DNA of 64,000 nt, from assembly GCA_003075315.1 (NCBI GenBank), contig QDFQ01000002.1:1-64000 (forward strand). Reading direction: 5' to 3'. This DNA comes from Arthrobacter sp. TPD3018 (GTDB taxonomy: Bacteria; Pseudomonadota; Alphaproteobacteria; Sphingomonadales; Sphingomonadaceae). Under the pieces are notes generated by a model. That model was given only the letters and a program-made list of their open reading frames with translations. It had not been told where the DNA came from and searched no databases. The position numbers and the translations under genes are program-made. This document shows, in pieces, positions 8,965 through 18,766 of this stretch; position 1 is the stretch's first letter, and the number at the start of each line of letters is the position of its first letter.

Positions 8965-10776
8965 TCAGCCCTCATCCCCCATCCGCAGCGCCGCAATGAA
9001 CGCCTCCTGCGGAATGCTCACCGAGCCATATTCGCGCATCCGGGCCTTACCCTTCTTCTGCTTGTCGAGCAGCTTGCGCTTACGCGTCGCGTCGCCGCCA
9101 TAGCATTTGGCGGTCACGTCCTTGCGCATCGCGCTGATCGTCTCACGCGCAATCACCTTACCGCCGATCGCCGCCTGGATCGGGATCTTGAACATGTGCC
9201 GCGGGATCAACTCCTTCAGCCGTTCGACCATGCCGCGCCCGCGCACTTCGGCGGTGCCGCGGTGGACGATCATTGACAGCGCGTCGACCGGCTCCTCGTT
9301 CACCAGAATGCTCATCTTGACGAGGTCGCCCTCGCGATAGCCGATCTGGTGATAGTCGAAGCTCGCATAGCCCTTCGACAGCGACTTCAGGCGATCGTAG
9401 AAGTCGAACACCACTTCGTTGAGCGGCAATTCGTATGTCGCCTGGGCGCGGCCCGAGACATAGGTCAGGTTCTTCTGGATGCCGCGGCGGTCCTGACACA
9501 GCTTCAGGATGCTGCCCAGATATTCGTCGGGAACGTAGATCGTTGCCTCGATCCACGGTTCGCTGATCGACTCGATCTTGTTGGGATCGGGCATGTCGGC
9601 GGGGTTGTGCAGATCGATCTGCCCGCCACCGTGCGTCAGGTCGATCTGATAGACCACCGACGGCGCGGTGGTGATCAGGTCGAGGTCGTATTCGCGCGTC
9701 AGCCGCTCCTGGATGATCTCCAGATGCAGCAGGCCCAGGAACCCGCAGCGGAAGCCGAAGCCCAACGCCGCACTCGTCTCCATTTCGAAGCTGAAGCTCG
9801 CATCGTTCAGCCGTAACTTGCTGATCGATTCGCGCAGCTTCTCGAAGTCGTTGGCGTCGACCGGGAACAGGCCGCAGAACACCACCGGTTGCACTTCCTT
9901 GAACCCCGGCAGCGGTTCGGCCGCAGGCTTCTTGGCGTCGGTCAGCGTGTCGCCGACGCGCGCCTGGGCGACGTCCTTGATCTGCGCGGTGATGAAGCCG
10001 ATCTCGCCCGGCCCCAGGTCGGTCAGCTGCTCGATCTTCGGCCGGAAACAACCGACGCGGTCGACGAGGTGTGTCGTGCCCGCCTGCATGAAGGCGACCT
10101 GCTGCCCCTTCTTCAGCGTGCCATCGATCACGCGAACCAGGATGACGACGCCGAGATACGGATCATACCACGAATCGACCAGCATCGCCTTCAACGGCGC
10201 GGTGGCATCGCCCTTGGGCGGCGGGATCTTGGTGACGATCGCATCGAGGATGTCGTCGATGCCGATCCCCGACTTCGCACTCGCCAGCACCGCTTCGGAC
10301 GCATCGAGGCCGATGACGTCTTCGATCTCCTTGCGCACCTTCTCGGGTTCGGCGGCGGGCAGGTCGATCTTGTTGATGACGGGCACGATCTCATGATCAT
10401 GCTCGATCGACTGATAGACGTTGGCGAGCGTCTGCGCCTCGACGCCCTGCGCCGCGTCGACCACGAGCAGCGCGCCCTCGCACGCTGCCAGGCTGCGGGA
10501 AACTTCATAAGCGAAGTCGACGTGGCCCGGCGTGTCCATCAGGTTCAGCGTATAGGTGACGCCGTCCTTCGCGGGATACGACAGGCGCACGGTCTGCGCC
10601 TTGATCGTGATGCCGCGTTCCTTCTCGATGTCCATGTTGTCGAGCACCTGGCTCGACATCTCGCGGTCGGTCAGGCCGCCGGTGCGCTGGATCAGGCGGT
10701 CGGCAAGCGTCGACTTGCCGTGGTCGATATGGGCGATGATCGAAAAGTTACGGATCTGCGAAAGCGGGGTCGTCAT
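8965..10776 (-). CDS. lepA: elongation factor 4 (LepA) GTPase
   Basis: A 603-residue translational GTPase. G1 [10 protein letters not shown]3 DTPGHVDF and G4 NKID are present, followed by EF-G-like domains II, III and V and the LepA-specific C-terminal domain ending with [20 protein letters not shown]. There is no EF-G domain IV, as expected for LepA, and length is normal (about 600). LepA binds the ribosome and helps initiation or back-translocation; it is membrane- and cytosol-associated. Located 33 bp downstream of the NadR-like gene on the same strand. Confidence 0.97.
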   Translation of the reverse strand: MTTPLSQIRNFSIIAHIDHGKSTLADRLIQRTGGLTDREMSSQVLDNMDIEKERGITIKAQTVRLSYPAKDGVTYTLNLMDTPGHVDFAYEVSRSLAACEGALLVVDAAQGVEAQTLANVYQSIEHDHEIVPVINKIDLPAAEPEKVRKEIEDVIGLDASEAVLASAKSGIGIDDILDAIVTKIPPPKGDATAPLKAMLVDSWYDPYLGVVILVRVIDGTLKKGQQVAFMQAGTTHLVDRVGCFRPKIEQLTDLGPGEIGFITAQIKDVAQARVGDTLTDAKKPAAEPLPGFKEVQPVVFCGLFPVDANDFEKLRESISKLRLNDASFSFEMETSAALGFGFRCGFLGLLHLEIIQERLTREYDLDLITTAPSVVYQIDLTHGGGQIDLHNPADMPDPNKIESISEPWIEATIYVPDEYLGSILKLCQDRRGIQKNLTYVSGRAQATYELPLNEVVFDFYDRLKSLSKGYASFDYHQIGYREGDLVKMSILVNEEPVDALSMIVHRGTAEVRGRGMVERLKELIPRHMFKIPIQAAIGGKVIARETISAMRKDVTAKCYGGDATRKRKLLDKQKKGKARMREYGSVSIPQEAFIAALRMGDEG

Positions 10777-10809
10777 GCGCCGCCCCTAGCAGGGGAGGAC
10801 GGCGTTGCG

Positions 10810-11334
10810 CTAGTCGCGGCTAAGCGCCTCGATCGCGTGCAGTGCGTTGATGTAACGCGTCGAGCCCTGCCCGCTCACCAGTGCCCAGCGCACGCCGCGT
10901 TCCTCCAGGATCCGGCGGCTGAGGTTGAAGAAACGCTGGCGCTCCGCAAGGCTGCCGAACATCCGCGTCCCATCGTCCACCCAAGACAAATCGATATCGA
11001 ACAGCAGGTAGATGTCCGCCGTATTGGTCCAGGTCGCGAACCATGGATCGCGGCGGCCGAACATCATATCCGCCCACACTGCCGTCATCAACGGATCGGT
11101 GTCTAGGATGACGGGATAGCTGCGTTCCAACAAGGCGCCGCGAGTCTTGCCGTCATGCCCCTTCGCGATCTCGACCAGATCGGCCATCGTCAGATCGGTG
11201 CCGAACGCCTCGCAATAGGTCCGCCCGAATTCGGCGACATGCGGCACGCCGCCGAAATGCTGAACGAGACGCGGGATCATCGCCGACTTACCGGTGCTTT
11301 CCGGACCGTGCAGGCAGATCGTTCGGGGCGTCAT
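10810..11334 (-). CDS. NadR-like ATPase / ribosylnicotinamide kinase-type protein
   Basis: A 174-residue P-loop protein beginning MTPRTICLHGPESTGKSAM, whose GPESTGKS Walker A is the form found in the nicotinamide-riboside kinase domain of NadR. Later blocks EFGRTYCE, DTDPLMTAVWADMMFG and LLFDIDLSWVDDGTR also match that domain. It lacks the nucleotidyltransferase and DNA-binding domains of enterobacterial NadR. The start overlaps the stop of pnuC (ATGA), so the transporter and kinase are coupled. Together they would import nicotinamide riboside and trap it as NMN for NAD synthesis. Confidence 0.83.
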   Translation of the reverse strand: MTPRTICLHGPESTGKSAMIPRLVQHFGGVPHVAEFGRTYCEAFGTDLTMADLVEIAKGHDGKTRGALLERSYPVILDTDPLMTAVWADMMFGRRDPWFATWTNTADIYLLFDIDLSWVDDGTRMFGSLAERQRFFNLSRRILEERGVRWALVSGQGSTRYINALHAIEALSRD

Positions 11335-11903
11335 GCCGCCACCGCTAGTTGGCGTCGCGTCGCCGCGCGCTGCCAATCGACGAAGCCGTATACCGCCAGC
11401 GTCAGCAGTACCCCGTACACGCCGGCGGTAAACCACAGCCCCTTGGCGGCGTAGAGCGGCACGCTCGCGACATCGACCGCGATCCATACCCACCAGCTTT
11501 CGATGCGGCGGCGCGCCTGCAATAGCTGTGCTGCCACCGACCCGATGGCGATCGCGCCGTCCCACCAAGGGTAAGAGGCATCGGTGTAGCGATGCATCAA
11601 GGCGCTCCAGATCACCCACGCGGCGATACTGCTCCCCAACCAGCGTGTCCGCCCGCGAGAATCGAGCGTGTCGACCACCACCTCGCCCGACACCTGCCGA
11701 CTGCGCGACCAGTTCGCCCAGCCGTACAGATTCGCCGCGAAGAAAAAGCCCTGCAGCAGCGCGTCGCTGTACAGGCGCGCCTCGAAGAACACGCTTGCGT
11801 AGATCGCCACCGCCACCAGCGCGACCGGATAGTTCCACAGGCTGCGACCTGCGACGAGCGCCACGTTCAGGATTACCAGCGCCGCAGCAAGGGCTTCGAT
11901 CAT
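11331..11903 (-). CDS. pnuC: PnuC-family nicotinamide riboside transporter
   Basis: A 190-residue membrane protein with about seven hydrophobic segments and the family-typical SLWNYPVALVAVAIYASVFFEARLY and NLYGWANW stretches. PnuC proteins carry nicotinamide riboside by facilitated diffusion, driven by intracellular phosphorylation. The start is placed at the ATG at 11903; an in-frame ATG eleven codons upstream gives a more basic N-terminus and is possible. The gene overlaps the NadR-like kinase by 4 bp, which supports the vitamin-salvage role. Confidence 0.85.
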   Translation of the reverse strand: MIEALAAALVILNVALVAGRSLWNYPVALVAVAIYASVFFEARLYSDALLQGFFFAANLYGWANWSRSRQVSGEVVVDTLDSRGRTRWLGSSIAAWVIWSALMHRYTDASYPWWDGAIAIGSVAAQLLQARRRIESWWVWIAVDVASVPLYAAKGLWFTAGVYGVLLTLAVYGFVDWQRAATRRQLAVAA

Positions 11904-12043
11904 GTTCACGCCCCACCTGCTACGGCGGACACGCATGATTTCGCAAGAGAGTGCATCGGGCGCTTGCATCCCGTTTCGGGCGTGGCTATAGGCGCGCCTC
12001 CAAGCACGGTCGGGTCGCCTAAAACGGTCCGGACGTACTCCGT

Positions 12044-12120
12044 CGGGGAGTAGCTCAGCCTGGTAGAGCACTGTCTTCGGGAGGCAGGGGCCGGAGGTTC
12101 GAATCCTCTCTTCCCGACCA
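12044..12120 (+). tRNA. tRNA-Pro (anticodon CGG)
   Basis: A 77-nt cloverleaf: acceptor CGGGGAG/CTTCCCG, D-arm GCTC/GAGC, anticodon stem CTGTC/GGCAG with loop TTCGGGA, T-arm GGAGG-TTCGAAT-CCTCT, encoded CCA. The anticodon CGG reads CCG proline codons. Confidence 0.96.
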
Positions 12121-12181
12121 TTTATCCGCTGCGGGTCCCACCCGCGGCCCGAATACCCGCCGTGGCTCCTGCCATGGCCAA

Positions 12182-12258
12182 GCGCCCGTAGCTCAGCTGG
12201 ATAGAGCATCAGACTACGAATCTGAGGGTCGGACGTTCGAATCGTTCCGGGCGCGCCA
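12182..12258 (+). tRNA. tRNA-Arg (anticodon ACG)
   Basis: A 77-nt cloverleaf: acceptor GCGCCCG/CGGGCGC, D-arm GCTC/GAGC, anticodon stem CAGA/TCTG around loop CTACGAA, T-loop TTCGAAT, discriminator G and encoded CCA. The ACG anticodon would be edited to ICG by TadA to read CGU, CGC and CGA. Confidence 0.96.
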
Positions 12259-12304
12259 TTTTTCAAACATCGATGAATATGGCTCGGCGTCTCGCCACCT
12301 CGGC

Positions 12305-13114
12305 TCAGCCGCGCGCGAACGCGGTGGCCTCGGCGACCTGCACATCGGTCGGCGTCACACCCGTGTACAGGATGAACTGCTGCAAGGCCTGTAACGTCGC
12401 CACCTCGGTACCGGTGATGCAGCGCTTGCCCGCCTCGCGCGCGGCGCGAAGGAAAGGGGTTTCCGGCGGGTATTGCACGACGTCGAAGGCGATCGTGGAG
12501 TCCGCAATCATCTCGGCCGGAAAGGCGAGCGCGTCGGCATCCGCGCCCGTCATACCGAGCGGCGTCACGTTGATCAGCAGCGCCGCGCCCTCCGTCAGTT
12601 CCGGCGCCCAGCGATAGCCGTACAGTGTCGCGAGCGGTTCGCCCGCCGCCCGGTTGCGCGCGACGATCGTGCCGTCCGCAAAGCCGCTGTCGCGCAGTGC
12701 GGCGGCCACCGCCTTGGCCATGCCGCCCGATCCGCGCAGCACGAATCGCGTTGCAGGGGAGACGTCGCGCAGCAGATCCACCACCGCGCCGTAATCCGTG
12801 TTGTGGCCGGTCAGCACGCCATCGTCGTTGACGATCGTGTTGACGCTGTCGATCGCCGCGGCGGAGGGCGCGAGGCCGTCGAGCAGCGCAATCGCCGCCT
12901 CCTTGAACGGCATCGAGATCGCGCTGCCGCGGATGTTCAGCGCCCGAATGCCGCCCACCGCCGCGGGCAGGTCGGTGGTCGAGAAGGATTTGTAGACGAA
13001 GTCCAGCCCCGTCAGCTCGTACAGCCGGTTATGGAAGCGCGAGCCGAAATTGCCGGGACGTGCCGACAGCGACATGCACAGCCGCGTGTCGCGGCCGATG
13101 GGGGGCTTGGTCAT
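12305..13114 (-). CDS. shikimate 5-dehydrogenase-like protein (AroE family)
   Basis: A 269-residue AroE-family oxidoreductase. Near the N-terminus SLSARPGNFGSRFHN supplies the substrate Ser pair; the catalytic Lys is in MPFKEAA (about residue 70) and the catalytic Asp in NTDYGA (about 107). The NADP site loop is GSGGMAKAV, and the C-terminus has a QFILYTG segment. The usual VTIPHK is replaced by ISMPFK, as in the divergent subgroup often annotated only as shikimate 5-dehydrogenase, so a different substrate such as quinate or an amino-shikimate is possible. It is divergent from the pirin gene. Confidence 0.85.
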   Translation of the reverse strand: MTKPPIGRDTRLCMSLSARPGNFGSRFHNRLYELTGLDFVYKSFSTTDLPAAVGGIRALNIRGSAISMPFKEAAIALLDGLAPSAAAIDSVNTIVNDDGVLTGHNTDYGAVVDLLRDVSPATRFVLRGSGGMAKAVAAALRDSGFADGTIVARNRAAGEPLATLYGYRWAPELTEGAALLINVTPLGMTGADADALAFPAEMIADSTIAFDVVQYPPETPFLRAAREAGKRCITGTEVATLQALQQFILYTGVTPTDVQVAEATAFARG

Positions 13115-13271
13115 GCCCCCTCCTCTCGCGTGTCGGCGTCCGCGTCAACGCACGTCATTTTGCGAACGGATCGTTGCCGTTTGCCGCCCTTCATCGTCCC
13201 GCCCACCCGCGCCATATTGCGGATCAACGAGGGCCGCCGGCGATCCGCCGCCCCTCATTGGGAGACGTATC

Positions 13272-13970
13272 ATGATCGACCTTCGCCCCTTCGCGTCGCT
13301 CGGCGGTGCCAACCACGGCTGGCTCGACGCCAAGCATCACTTCAGCTTCGCCAATTACTACGACCCCAAGCGCGAGAGCTGGGGCAACCTGCGCGTCTGG
13401 AACGACGATACGATTGCGCCGCAATCCGGATTTCCGCCGCACCCCCATCGCGACATGGAAATCATCACCTACGTCCGCGAAGGTGCGATCACGCATCAGG
13501 ACAATCTGGGCAACCTCGGCCGGACCGAGGCAGGCGACGTCCAGGTGATGAGCGCCGGTACCGGCATCGCGCATGCCGAATACAATCGCGAGGATGTCAC
13601 GACCAAGATCTTCCAGATCTGGATCCAGCCGACCAGCCGCGGCGAAAAGCCCAGCTGGGGCGCCCGCCCCTTCCCCAAGGGCGAGCGCGCGGGGCAGTTC
13701 GTCGTGCTCGCAAGCGGTTACGAGGACGACGGCGATGCGCTGCGCATCCGCACCGACGGCCGGGTGGTCGCAGCGACGCTGAAGGCGGGCGAAAGCGCGG
13801 AGTATTCGCTGGGGAAGGATCGGCGCGGCTATCTCGTTCCGGCCACGGGTGCGGTCGAGATCGATGGCGTGAGGGTCAACGCCCGCGACGGCGCGGCGAT
13901 CGCCGACGAAGACGTGCTCCGGGTGACCGCGCTGGAGGACAGCGAACTGGTGCTGGTGGACGTGGCGTAG
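13272..13970 (+). CDS. pirin family protein (YhhW-like)
   Basis: A 232-residue bicupin. Metal ligands of the N-terminal cupin are in place: HPHRDME (two His around 57-59), ITHQDNLGN and GTGIAHAEYN (His and Glu). Iron-binding pirins include a quercetin 2,3-dioxygenase (YhiH/YhhW) and redox-linked regulators; the substrate here is unknown. ATG 13272 is preceded by GGGAGAC as Shine-Dalgarno, six nt upstream. The frame is open further upstream but without pirin similarity. Confidence 0.88.
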   Translation: MIDLRPFASLGGANHGWLDAKHHFSFANYYDPKRESWGNLRVWNDDTIAPQSGFPPHPHRDMEIITYVREGAITHQDNLGNLGRTEAGDVQVMSAGTGIAHAEYNREDVTTKIFQIWIQPTSRGEKPSWGARPFPKGERAGQFVVLASGYEDDGDALRIRTDGRVVAATLKAGESAEYSLGKDRRGYLVPATGAVEIDGVRVNARDGAAIADEDVLRVTALEDSELVLVDVA

Positions 13971-14009
13971 GCCCCTTCTCTACCGCGTGCCTCACCGCCC
14001 AACACGCCG

Positions 14010-14074
14010 GTCATGCTGAGCTTGTCGAAGCAGGGTGAGGCTCATCTGCCCCTCGACAGGCTCAGGTCGAACGG
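14010..14074. repeat. REP pair of the TGAGCTTGTCGA class
   Basis: TGAGCTTGTCGA at about 14017-14028 is mirrored by TCGACAGGCTCA at about 14053-14064, with extended partial pairing outside. This is the widespread GAGCTTGTCGAAG REP class, distinct from the GTCACCCCGG and TCATTCCCGC classes elsewhere in the window. It lies between the convergent pirin and guaA genes. Confidence 0.65.
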
Positions 14075-14114
14075 TTCCTGCGTGGCCAGCGCTGCGGCGG
14101 CTAGTCGCCGCCGA

Positions 14115-14161
14115 GTGACCGGGCCGCGATCCTGCCCCGCAGGATCGCGAGTCCCGGTCAC
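14115..14161. terminator. large hairpin overlapping the guaA stop codon
   Basis: GTGACCGGG (14115-14123) pairs with CCCGGTCAC (14153-14161), and inside it GCGATCCTGC pairs with GCAGGATCGC around a short loop. The nearly 20-bp interrupted stem begins inside the last codons of guaA. There is no U-tract, so it may stabilise the mRNA 3' end rather than stop transcription on its own. Confidence 0.5.
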
Positions 14162-15714
14162 TCCCACTCGATCGTGCCGGGGGGCTTGCTGGTATAGTCG
14201 TAGACGACGCGGTTGACGCCCTTCACCTCGTTGATGATCCGGGTCGCGACCCGCGGCAGGAAGTCGCCGGGGAACTGGAACGCCTCCGCAGTCATGCCAT
14301 CGACCGAGGTGACCGCGCGCAACGCCAGCACGCTGTCATAGGTACGCCCGTCGCCCATCACGCCGACCGAGCGGACCGGCAGCAGCACTGCGAACGCCTG
14401 CCAGATCGCATCATATAGCCCGGCGTTGCGGATCTCTTCGAGATAGATGGCATCCGCCTTGCGGAGGATGTCGCAGCGTTCCTGCGTGACTTCGCCGGGG
14501 ATACGGATCGCGAGGCCGGGTCCGGGGAACGGGTGGCGGCCGACGAAGATTTCGGGCAGCCCCAACTCACGACCCAGCGCACGCACCTCGTCCTTGAACA
14601 GTTCGCGCAGCGGCTCGACGAGCTTCATGTTCATCCGCTCGGGCAGACCGCCGACATTGTGGTGGCTCTTGATCGTCACCGACGGGCCGCCGGTAAAGCT
14701 GACGCTCTCGATGACGTCGGGATAGAGCGTGCCCTGCGCCAGGAACTCCGCCCCGCCGATCTTCTTCGCTTCCGCCTCGAAGACGTCGATGAAGGTCTTG
14801 CCGATGAACTTGCGCTTCGCTTCCGGGTCGGTGACGCCGGCGAGGCCGTTCATGAACAGCGTTTGCGCCTGCACATGGACCAGCGGGATGTTGTAATGAC
14901 CGCGGAACAGGCCGACGACCTGCTCGGCCTCCCCGGCGCGCAGGATGCCGCCATCGACGAACACGCAGGTGAGCTGGTCGCCGATCGCCTCATGGATGAG
15001 CAGCGCGGCGACCGCCGAATCGACGCCGCCCGACAGACCGCAGATCACCTTGCCGCTGCCGACCTGGGCGCGGATGTCGGCGATCTTGGCGTCGCGGAAC
15101 TCGGCCATCGTCCAGTCGCCCGTCAGGCCGCAGACGTGGCGGGCGAAGTTGGCGATCAGCTTGCCGCCGTCCGGCGTGTGAACGACCTCCGGGTGGAACT
15201 GCACGCCGTAGAAGCGGCGTGCCTCATCGGCGACGATCGCGAAGGGCGCGCCTTCCGATACGGCGACGGGGGTGAAGCCGGGGGCGAGCGCGTCGACCTT
15301 GTCGCCGTGACTCATCCACACCTGATGGCGCTCGCCCTCTGCCCACAGGCCGTCGAACAGGCCGCAGCTGGTCTGCACATCGACGAAGGCCTTGCCGAAC
15401 TCGCCACCGTCTCCGGAGACAACGACATTGCCGCCCAGCTGCGCGGTCATCACCTGCTGACCATAACAGATCCCGAGGATCGGCAGACCGGCGTCAAAAA
15501 AGCGCTGCGGCACGCGGGGGCTGTTCTTGGCGGTGACCGAAGCCGGACCACCGGACAGGATGATGCCGGCGGGCTTGATCCGGTCGAATGCCTCGTCGGC
15601 AGACTGGAAGGGCGCGATCTCGGAATAGACCCCCGCCTCTCGCACCCGGCGGGCGATGAGCTGCGTGACCTGGCTGCCGAAATCGACGATGAGAATGCTG
15701 TCGCTGTGCTGCAT
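14158..15714 (-). CDS. guaA: GMP synthase (glutamine-hydrolysing)
   Basis: A 518-residue enzyme converting XMP, ATP and glutamine to GMP. The N-terminal class I amidotransferase domain has the Cys nucleophile in GICYGQQVM and the His-Glu pair in FHPEV. The PP-loop ATP pyrophosphatase motif [10 protein letters not shown] follows near residue 230, and the C-terminal dimer domain ends [17 protein letters not shown], the usual GuaA terminus. The ATG at 15714 precedes [15 protein letters not shown], the standard start. It is downstream of the rplQ terminator and probably transcribed separately. Confidence 0.98.
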   Translation of the reverse strand: MQHSDSILIVDFGSQVTQLIARRVREAGVYSEIAPFQSADEAFDRIKPAGIILSGGPASVTAKNSPRVPQRFFDAGLPILGICYGQQVMTAQLGGNVVVSGDGGEFGKAFVDVQTSCGLFDGLWAEGERHQVWMSHGDKVDALAPGFTPVAVSEGAPFAIVADEARRFYGVQFHPEVVHTPDGGKLIANFARHVCGLTGDWTMAEFRDAKIADIRAQVGSGKVICGLSGGVDSAVAALLIHEAIGDQLTCVFVDGGILRAGEAEQVVGLFRGHYNIPLVHVQAQTLFMNGLAGVTDPEAKRKFIGKTFIDVFEAEAKKIGGAEFLAQGTLYPDVIESVSFTGGPSVTIKSHHNVGGLPERMNMKLVEPLRELFKDEVRALGRELGLPEIFVGRHPFPGPGLAIRIPGEVTQERCDILRKADAIYLEEIRNAGLYDAIWQAFAVLLPVRSVGVMGDGRTYDSVLALRAVTSVDGMTAEAFQFPGDFLPRVATRIINEVKGVNRVVYDYTSKPPGTIEWE

Positions 15715-15752
15715 GGGCGCAGCCCTTAGCGGCGCAGGCCGATCAGGCCAAG

Positions 15753-15912
15753 CCCGGCCGGCGGGGCGAAGCACCCGTCCGACGATGCGGCTCTGCCGCG
15801 GCGGGGCCAGACGCGAAAAAGGCCGCACCATCGCTGGCGCGGCCTTTTGCCGTTTCGAAGCACGACTCGGCAAAGCCGAGTCGTCGGACGTCGCCTGTAG
15901 CGACGCCGGCCG
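15753..15912. repeat. ~160-bp imperfect palindrome between rplQ and guaA
   Basis: The left arm (15753-15826) and the reverse complement of the right arm (15839-15912) share CCGGCCGGCG, CGTCCGACGA, a CGGCT.TGCCG hairpin and AAAAGGCCGC, in the same order. The right arm also holds its own hairpin CGACTCGGC-AAA-GCCGAGTCG (about 15864-15884). The centre is the rplQ terminator. Confidence 0.7.
15817..15848 (-). terminator. intrinsic terminator after rplQ
   Basis: AAAAGGCCGC and GCGGCCTTTT form a perfect 10-bp stem with a 12-nt loop, giving a U-tract in both directions. It lies 100 bp past the rplQ stop and closes the rpsM-rpsK-rpoA-rplQ transcript. Confidence 0.8.
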
Positions 15913-15948
15913 GACGAGGCTTGAGCCTCGATCCAGCTCCGCTGGCTC

Positions 15949-16371
15949 TTACGCCGCCTCGTCGAAATCCTCGTCCGACATGACCGGGCCCGAATCCTGA
16001 CCCTTGGCCGAAACGTCGCGGTCGACGAATTCGATGATCGCCATCGGCGAAGCGTCCGACGCGCGGATGCCGGCCTTGATGATGCGGGTGTAGCCGCCGT
16101 TGCGGTCGGCGTAGCGCGACGCGAGAACGTCGAACAGCTTCACCAGCTGCGCATCGTCGAGCAGGCGGGCGTGCGCCAGACGGCGGTTGGACAGGCCACC
16201 CTTCTTCGCCAGCGTCACCAGCTTTTCGACGTAGGGACGCAGTTCCTTCGCCTTGGCGACGGTGGTGGTGATCTGCTCATGCTTGATGAGCGCGGCCGAC
16301 ATGTTGCGGAACAGGGCCGTACGATGGGCCGAGGTACGCTGCAGCTTACGGCCGCCGACGCGATGACGCAT
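15949..16371 (-). CDS. rplQ: 50S ribosomal protein L17
   Basis: A 140-residue protein starting [20 protein letters not shown], the L17 signature, with the usual [13 protein letters not shown] and NGGYTRI motifs. The C-terminus has an acidic tail (SDEDFDEAA) as in other alphaproteobacteria. L17 sits near the polypeptide exit tunnel. It is separated from rpoA by an unusually long 257-bp gap filled with hairpins. Confidence 0.97.
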   Translation of the reverse strand: MRHRVGGRKLQRTSAHRTALFRNMSAALIKHEQITTTVAKAKELRPYVEKLVTLAKKGGLSNRRLAHARLLDDAQLVKLFDVLASRYADRNGGYTRIIKAGIRASDASPMAIIEFVDRDVSAKGQDSGPVMSDEDFDEAA

Positions 16372-16509
16372 GGGTATTTCCTTCGTTTGTCAGGGGGCCG
16401 TGTCACGGAACCCCAAGGCTGGCGGTTTGATATCAGGGGACCGCCGTTCGCCCCTTTTGGAAAGTCACAAAAGTCACGCCGAGGAGCGTGTTCTTTCGGG
16501 CCGGATGGC

Positions 16510-16623
16510 GGTGCGGCAAAGCCGCACCAGTCACGTCGAACGGGACAGTGTCGCGGCTGTGCCGCTTCCCCGCCCGTCGGCCGAGGTAGTCGCCGAGACG
16601 GCAGATAGCCGAGGCTATCTGCC
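16510..16623. repeat. hairpin cluster between rpoA and rplQ
   Basis: Two perfect short palindromes stand out: GGTGCGGC-AAA-GCCGCACC (16510-16528) and GGCAGATAGCC-GA-GGCTATCTGCC (16600-16623), the second just after the rpoA stop codon. Between them, GTGTCGCGGCTGTGCCGC partly mirrors the first. No U-tract follows, so readthrough into rplQ is expected, but the stems could modulate the L17 to alpha ratio. The rest of 16372-16628 shows no gene. Confidence 0.6.
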
Positions 16624-16628
16624 TGCGA

Positions 16629-17696
16629 TTACCCCATAATCTCCTGCTCGAGCTTCTTGGCCATCTCTTCGATGTTCTCGGGCGGCCAGCCAGGGATTTC
16701 CATGCCCAGGCGGAGGCCCATCGACGAGAGCACTTCCTTGATTTCGTTCAAGGACTTGCGGCCGAAGTTCGGGGTACGCAGCATCTCGGCTTCGGTCTTG
16801 CCGACCAGATCGCCGATGTAGATGATGTTGTCGTTCTTCAGGCAGTTCGCCGAACGCACCGACAGCTCCAACTCGTCGACCTTCTTGAGGAGGTAACGGT
16901 TGATCTGCTGCGTGTCGCCCGCCGTCTCGCCACCGGCTGCCGGAGCGGCCGCCTGGCCGATCGGCGCCGACGAGCGCGTGATCGCCGAATCGTCGAAGTG
17001 GACGAACAGCGCCAGCTGGTCCTGAAGGATGCGGCCGGCATAGGCCACCGCGTCTTCCGGGGTCACCGTGCCATCGGTCTCGATCGTCAGCGTCAGCTTG
17101 TCGTAATCGAGGTCCTGACCGACGCGGGTCGGGTCGACCTTGTACGACACCTGGCGCACCGGCGAATACAGCGCGTCGACCGGGATCAGGCCGATCGGCG
17201 CATCGGCCGGACGGTTGGCGGTCGCGGGCACATAGCCCTTACCGATGTCAGCGGTCAGCTCCATGTTGAGCGTCGCGCCTTCGTCGAGATGGCAGATCAC
17301 CAGATCGGGGTTCATCACCTCGATATCGCCCGACACGGCGATGTCGCCGGCCTTCACCTCGGCCGGGCCGGTGGCGGACAGCTGGAGACGCTTCGGGCCT
17401 TCGCCCTGCATCTTGAGCGCGATCTGCTTGACGTTGAGGACGATGTCCGTGACGTCCTCGCGCACGCCCGCCAGGCTGCTGAACTCATGCAGCACGTTCT
17501 CGATCTTGATCGAGGTGACGGCGGCGCCCTGCAGCGACGAGAGCAGCACGCGGCGCAGCGCGTTGCCGAGCGTCAGGCCGAAGCCACGCTCCAGCGGCTC
17601 GGCCACGAAGGTCGCCTTGCGCTTGCCATCGCCGCCCTTCTTCTCAAGGCCGTTGGGCTTCTTCAGTTCCTGCCAGTTCTTTGCATTGACAGACAC
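16629..17696 (-). CDS. rpoA: DNA-directed RNA polymerase subunit alpha
   Basis: A 355-residue alpha subunit. The N-terminal assembly domain has the typical [23 protein letters not shown] (about 33-55) and [17 protein letters not shown]; a linker follows near 235-260. The C-terminal domain, with [16 protein letters not shown] and [12 protein letters not shown], binds UP elements and activators. It ends with an acidic-basic helix. Normal length for alphaproteobacteria. It lies 83 bp downstream of rpsK in the alpha operon. Confidence 0.98.
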   Translation of the reverse strand: MSVNAKNWQELKKPNGLEKKGGDGKRKATFVAEPLERGFGLTLGNALRRVLLSSLQGAAVTSIKIENVLHEFSSLAGVREDVTDIVLNVKQIALKMQGEGPKRLQLSATGPAEVKAGDIAVSGDIEVMNPDLVICHLDEGATLNMELTADIGKGYVPATANRPADAPIGLIPVDALYSPVRQVSYKVDPTRVGQDLDYDKLTLTIETDGTVTPEDAVAYAGRILQDQLALFVHFDDSAITRSSAPIGQAAAPAAGGETAGDTQQINRYLLKKVDELELSVRSANCLKNDNIIYIGDLVGKTEAEMLRTPNFGRKSLNEIKEVLSSMGLRLGMEIPGWPPENIEEMAKKLEQEIMG

Positions 17697-17779
17697 AGGT
17701 GTCCCCTAATTTGGGCCGGAACGGGGGCAGCTCCAGCCGGGAGAAAGACGCGCCGGCTCGTCAGCCGGCGCGTGGGTAA

Positions 17780-18169
17780 TCAGACGCGGCGACGCTTCGA
17801 CGGACGCACACCGTTGTGCGGGATCGAAGTGACGTCGCGGATCGAGGTGATCTGGAAACCGACCGCCTGCAGCGCGCGCAGCGCCGATTCGCGGCCCGAA
17901 CCCGGACCCTTCACCTCGACCTCAAGGGTGCGGACGCCGTGCTCGGCGGCCTTCTTGCCGGCGTCTTCCGCGGCCACCTGAGCGGCGTACGGGGTCGACT
18001 TGCGGCTGCCCTTGAAGCCCATCATGCCGGCGGACGACCACGAAATGGCGTTGCCCTGCGCGTCGGTGATGGTGATCATGGTGTTGTTGAAGCTGGCGTT
18101 CACATGCGCGACGCCGGCGGTGATGTTCTTGCGTTCGCGACGGCGAAGACGCTGCGGTTCACGTGCCAT
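17780..18169 (-). CDS. rpsK: 30S ribosomal protein S11
   Basis: A 129-residue S11 of normal length. It contains [21 protein letters not shown] and the C-terminal block [18 protein letters not shown], the part that contacts 16S rRNA in the platform near the E-site. Encoded between rpsM and rpoA in the alpha operon. Confidence 0.98.
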   Translation of the reverse strand: MAREPQRLRRRERKNITAGVAHVNASFNNTMITITDAQGNAISWSSAGMMGFKGSRKSTPYAAQVAAEDAGKKAAEHGVRTLEVEVKGPGSGRESALRALQAVGFQITSIRDVTSIPHNGVRPSKRRRV

Positions 18170-18253
18170 GGATTATGTCCTGACCTTAACTAGCTGAAAC
18201 GCCGGGCGATCGTTGCCGACCAGCTTCCGGCGGAGAAGAAAGCGCGCGAGCGC

Positions 18254-18622
18254 TTACTTCTTCTTACCTGCGATCGGCTTCGCCTTGCCCTTGCGGGTGC
18301 GCGCATTGGTGTGCGTGCGCTGACCACGGACCGGCAGGCCCTTGCGGTGACGCAGACCGCGATAGCAGGCGAGATCCATCAGGCGCTTGATGTTCATCGC
18401 GGTTTCGCGACGAAGGTCACCTTCCACGGTGTGATCGGCGTCGATCGTCTCGCGGATCTGCAGCACTTCCTGATCGGTCAGGTCCTGAACGCGACGCTCG
18501 GCGGCGATGTTCAGCTTTTCCGTGATTTCCTTGGCCTTGGCCGGGCCAATGCCGTGAATGTACGTCAGCGCGATCACCACGCGCTTGTTGGTCGGGATAT
18601 TGACACCCGCGATACGTGCCAT
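18254..18622 (-). CDS. rpsM: 30S ribosomal protein S13
   Basis: A 122-residue S13 with the N-terminal [14 protein letters not shown], the helix-turn-helix-like [16 protein letters not shown] and the basic tail [15 protein letters not shown] that reaches the P-site. It is the first gene of the alpha operon here. A Shine-Dalgarno AGGAGA precedes the ATG. Unlike in many bacteria, neither adk nor infA lies directly upstream; a two-component system intervenes. Confidence 0.98.
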   Translation of the reverse strand: MARIAGVNIPTNKRVVIALTYIHGIGPAKAKEITEKLNIAAERRVQDLTDQEVLQIRETIDADHTVEGDLRRETAMNIKRLMDLACYRGLRHRKGLPVRGQRTHTNARTRKGKAKPIAGKKK

Positions 18623-18766
18623 GAAACGTTTCTCCTAGCTCCACAGGGTTTGGCATGGCCGCACAAACCCCATCTCGTCGCATCTTCCGAGCAACACCTG
18701 CCCTGTACGCATGTACGCGACGCGCGCCATCAGACGCCGCCGGGACCGGTGTTTCGGAAGGACAGG

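Noticed and set aside
12182..12258. tRNA-Arg as an integration site for a genomic island
   Set aside because: No integrase and no direct repeat of the tRNA 3' end were seen downstream in the window.
14010..14161. CRISPR array or tandem repeat
   Set aside because: The repeats are single inverted pairs with no regular spacer series.
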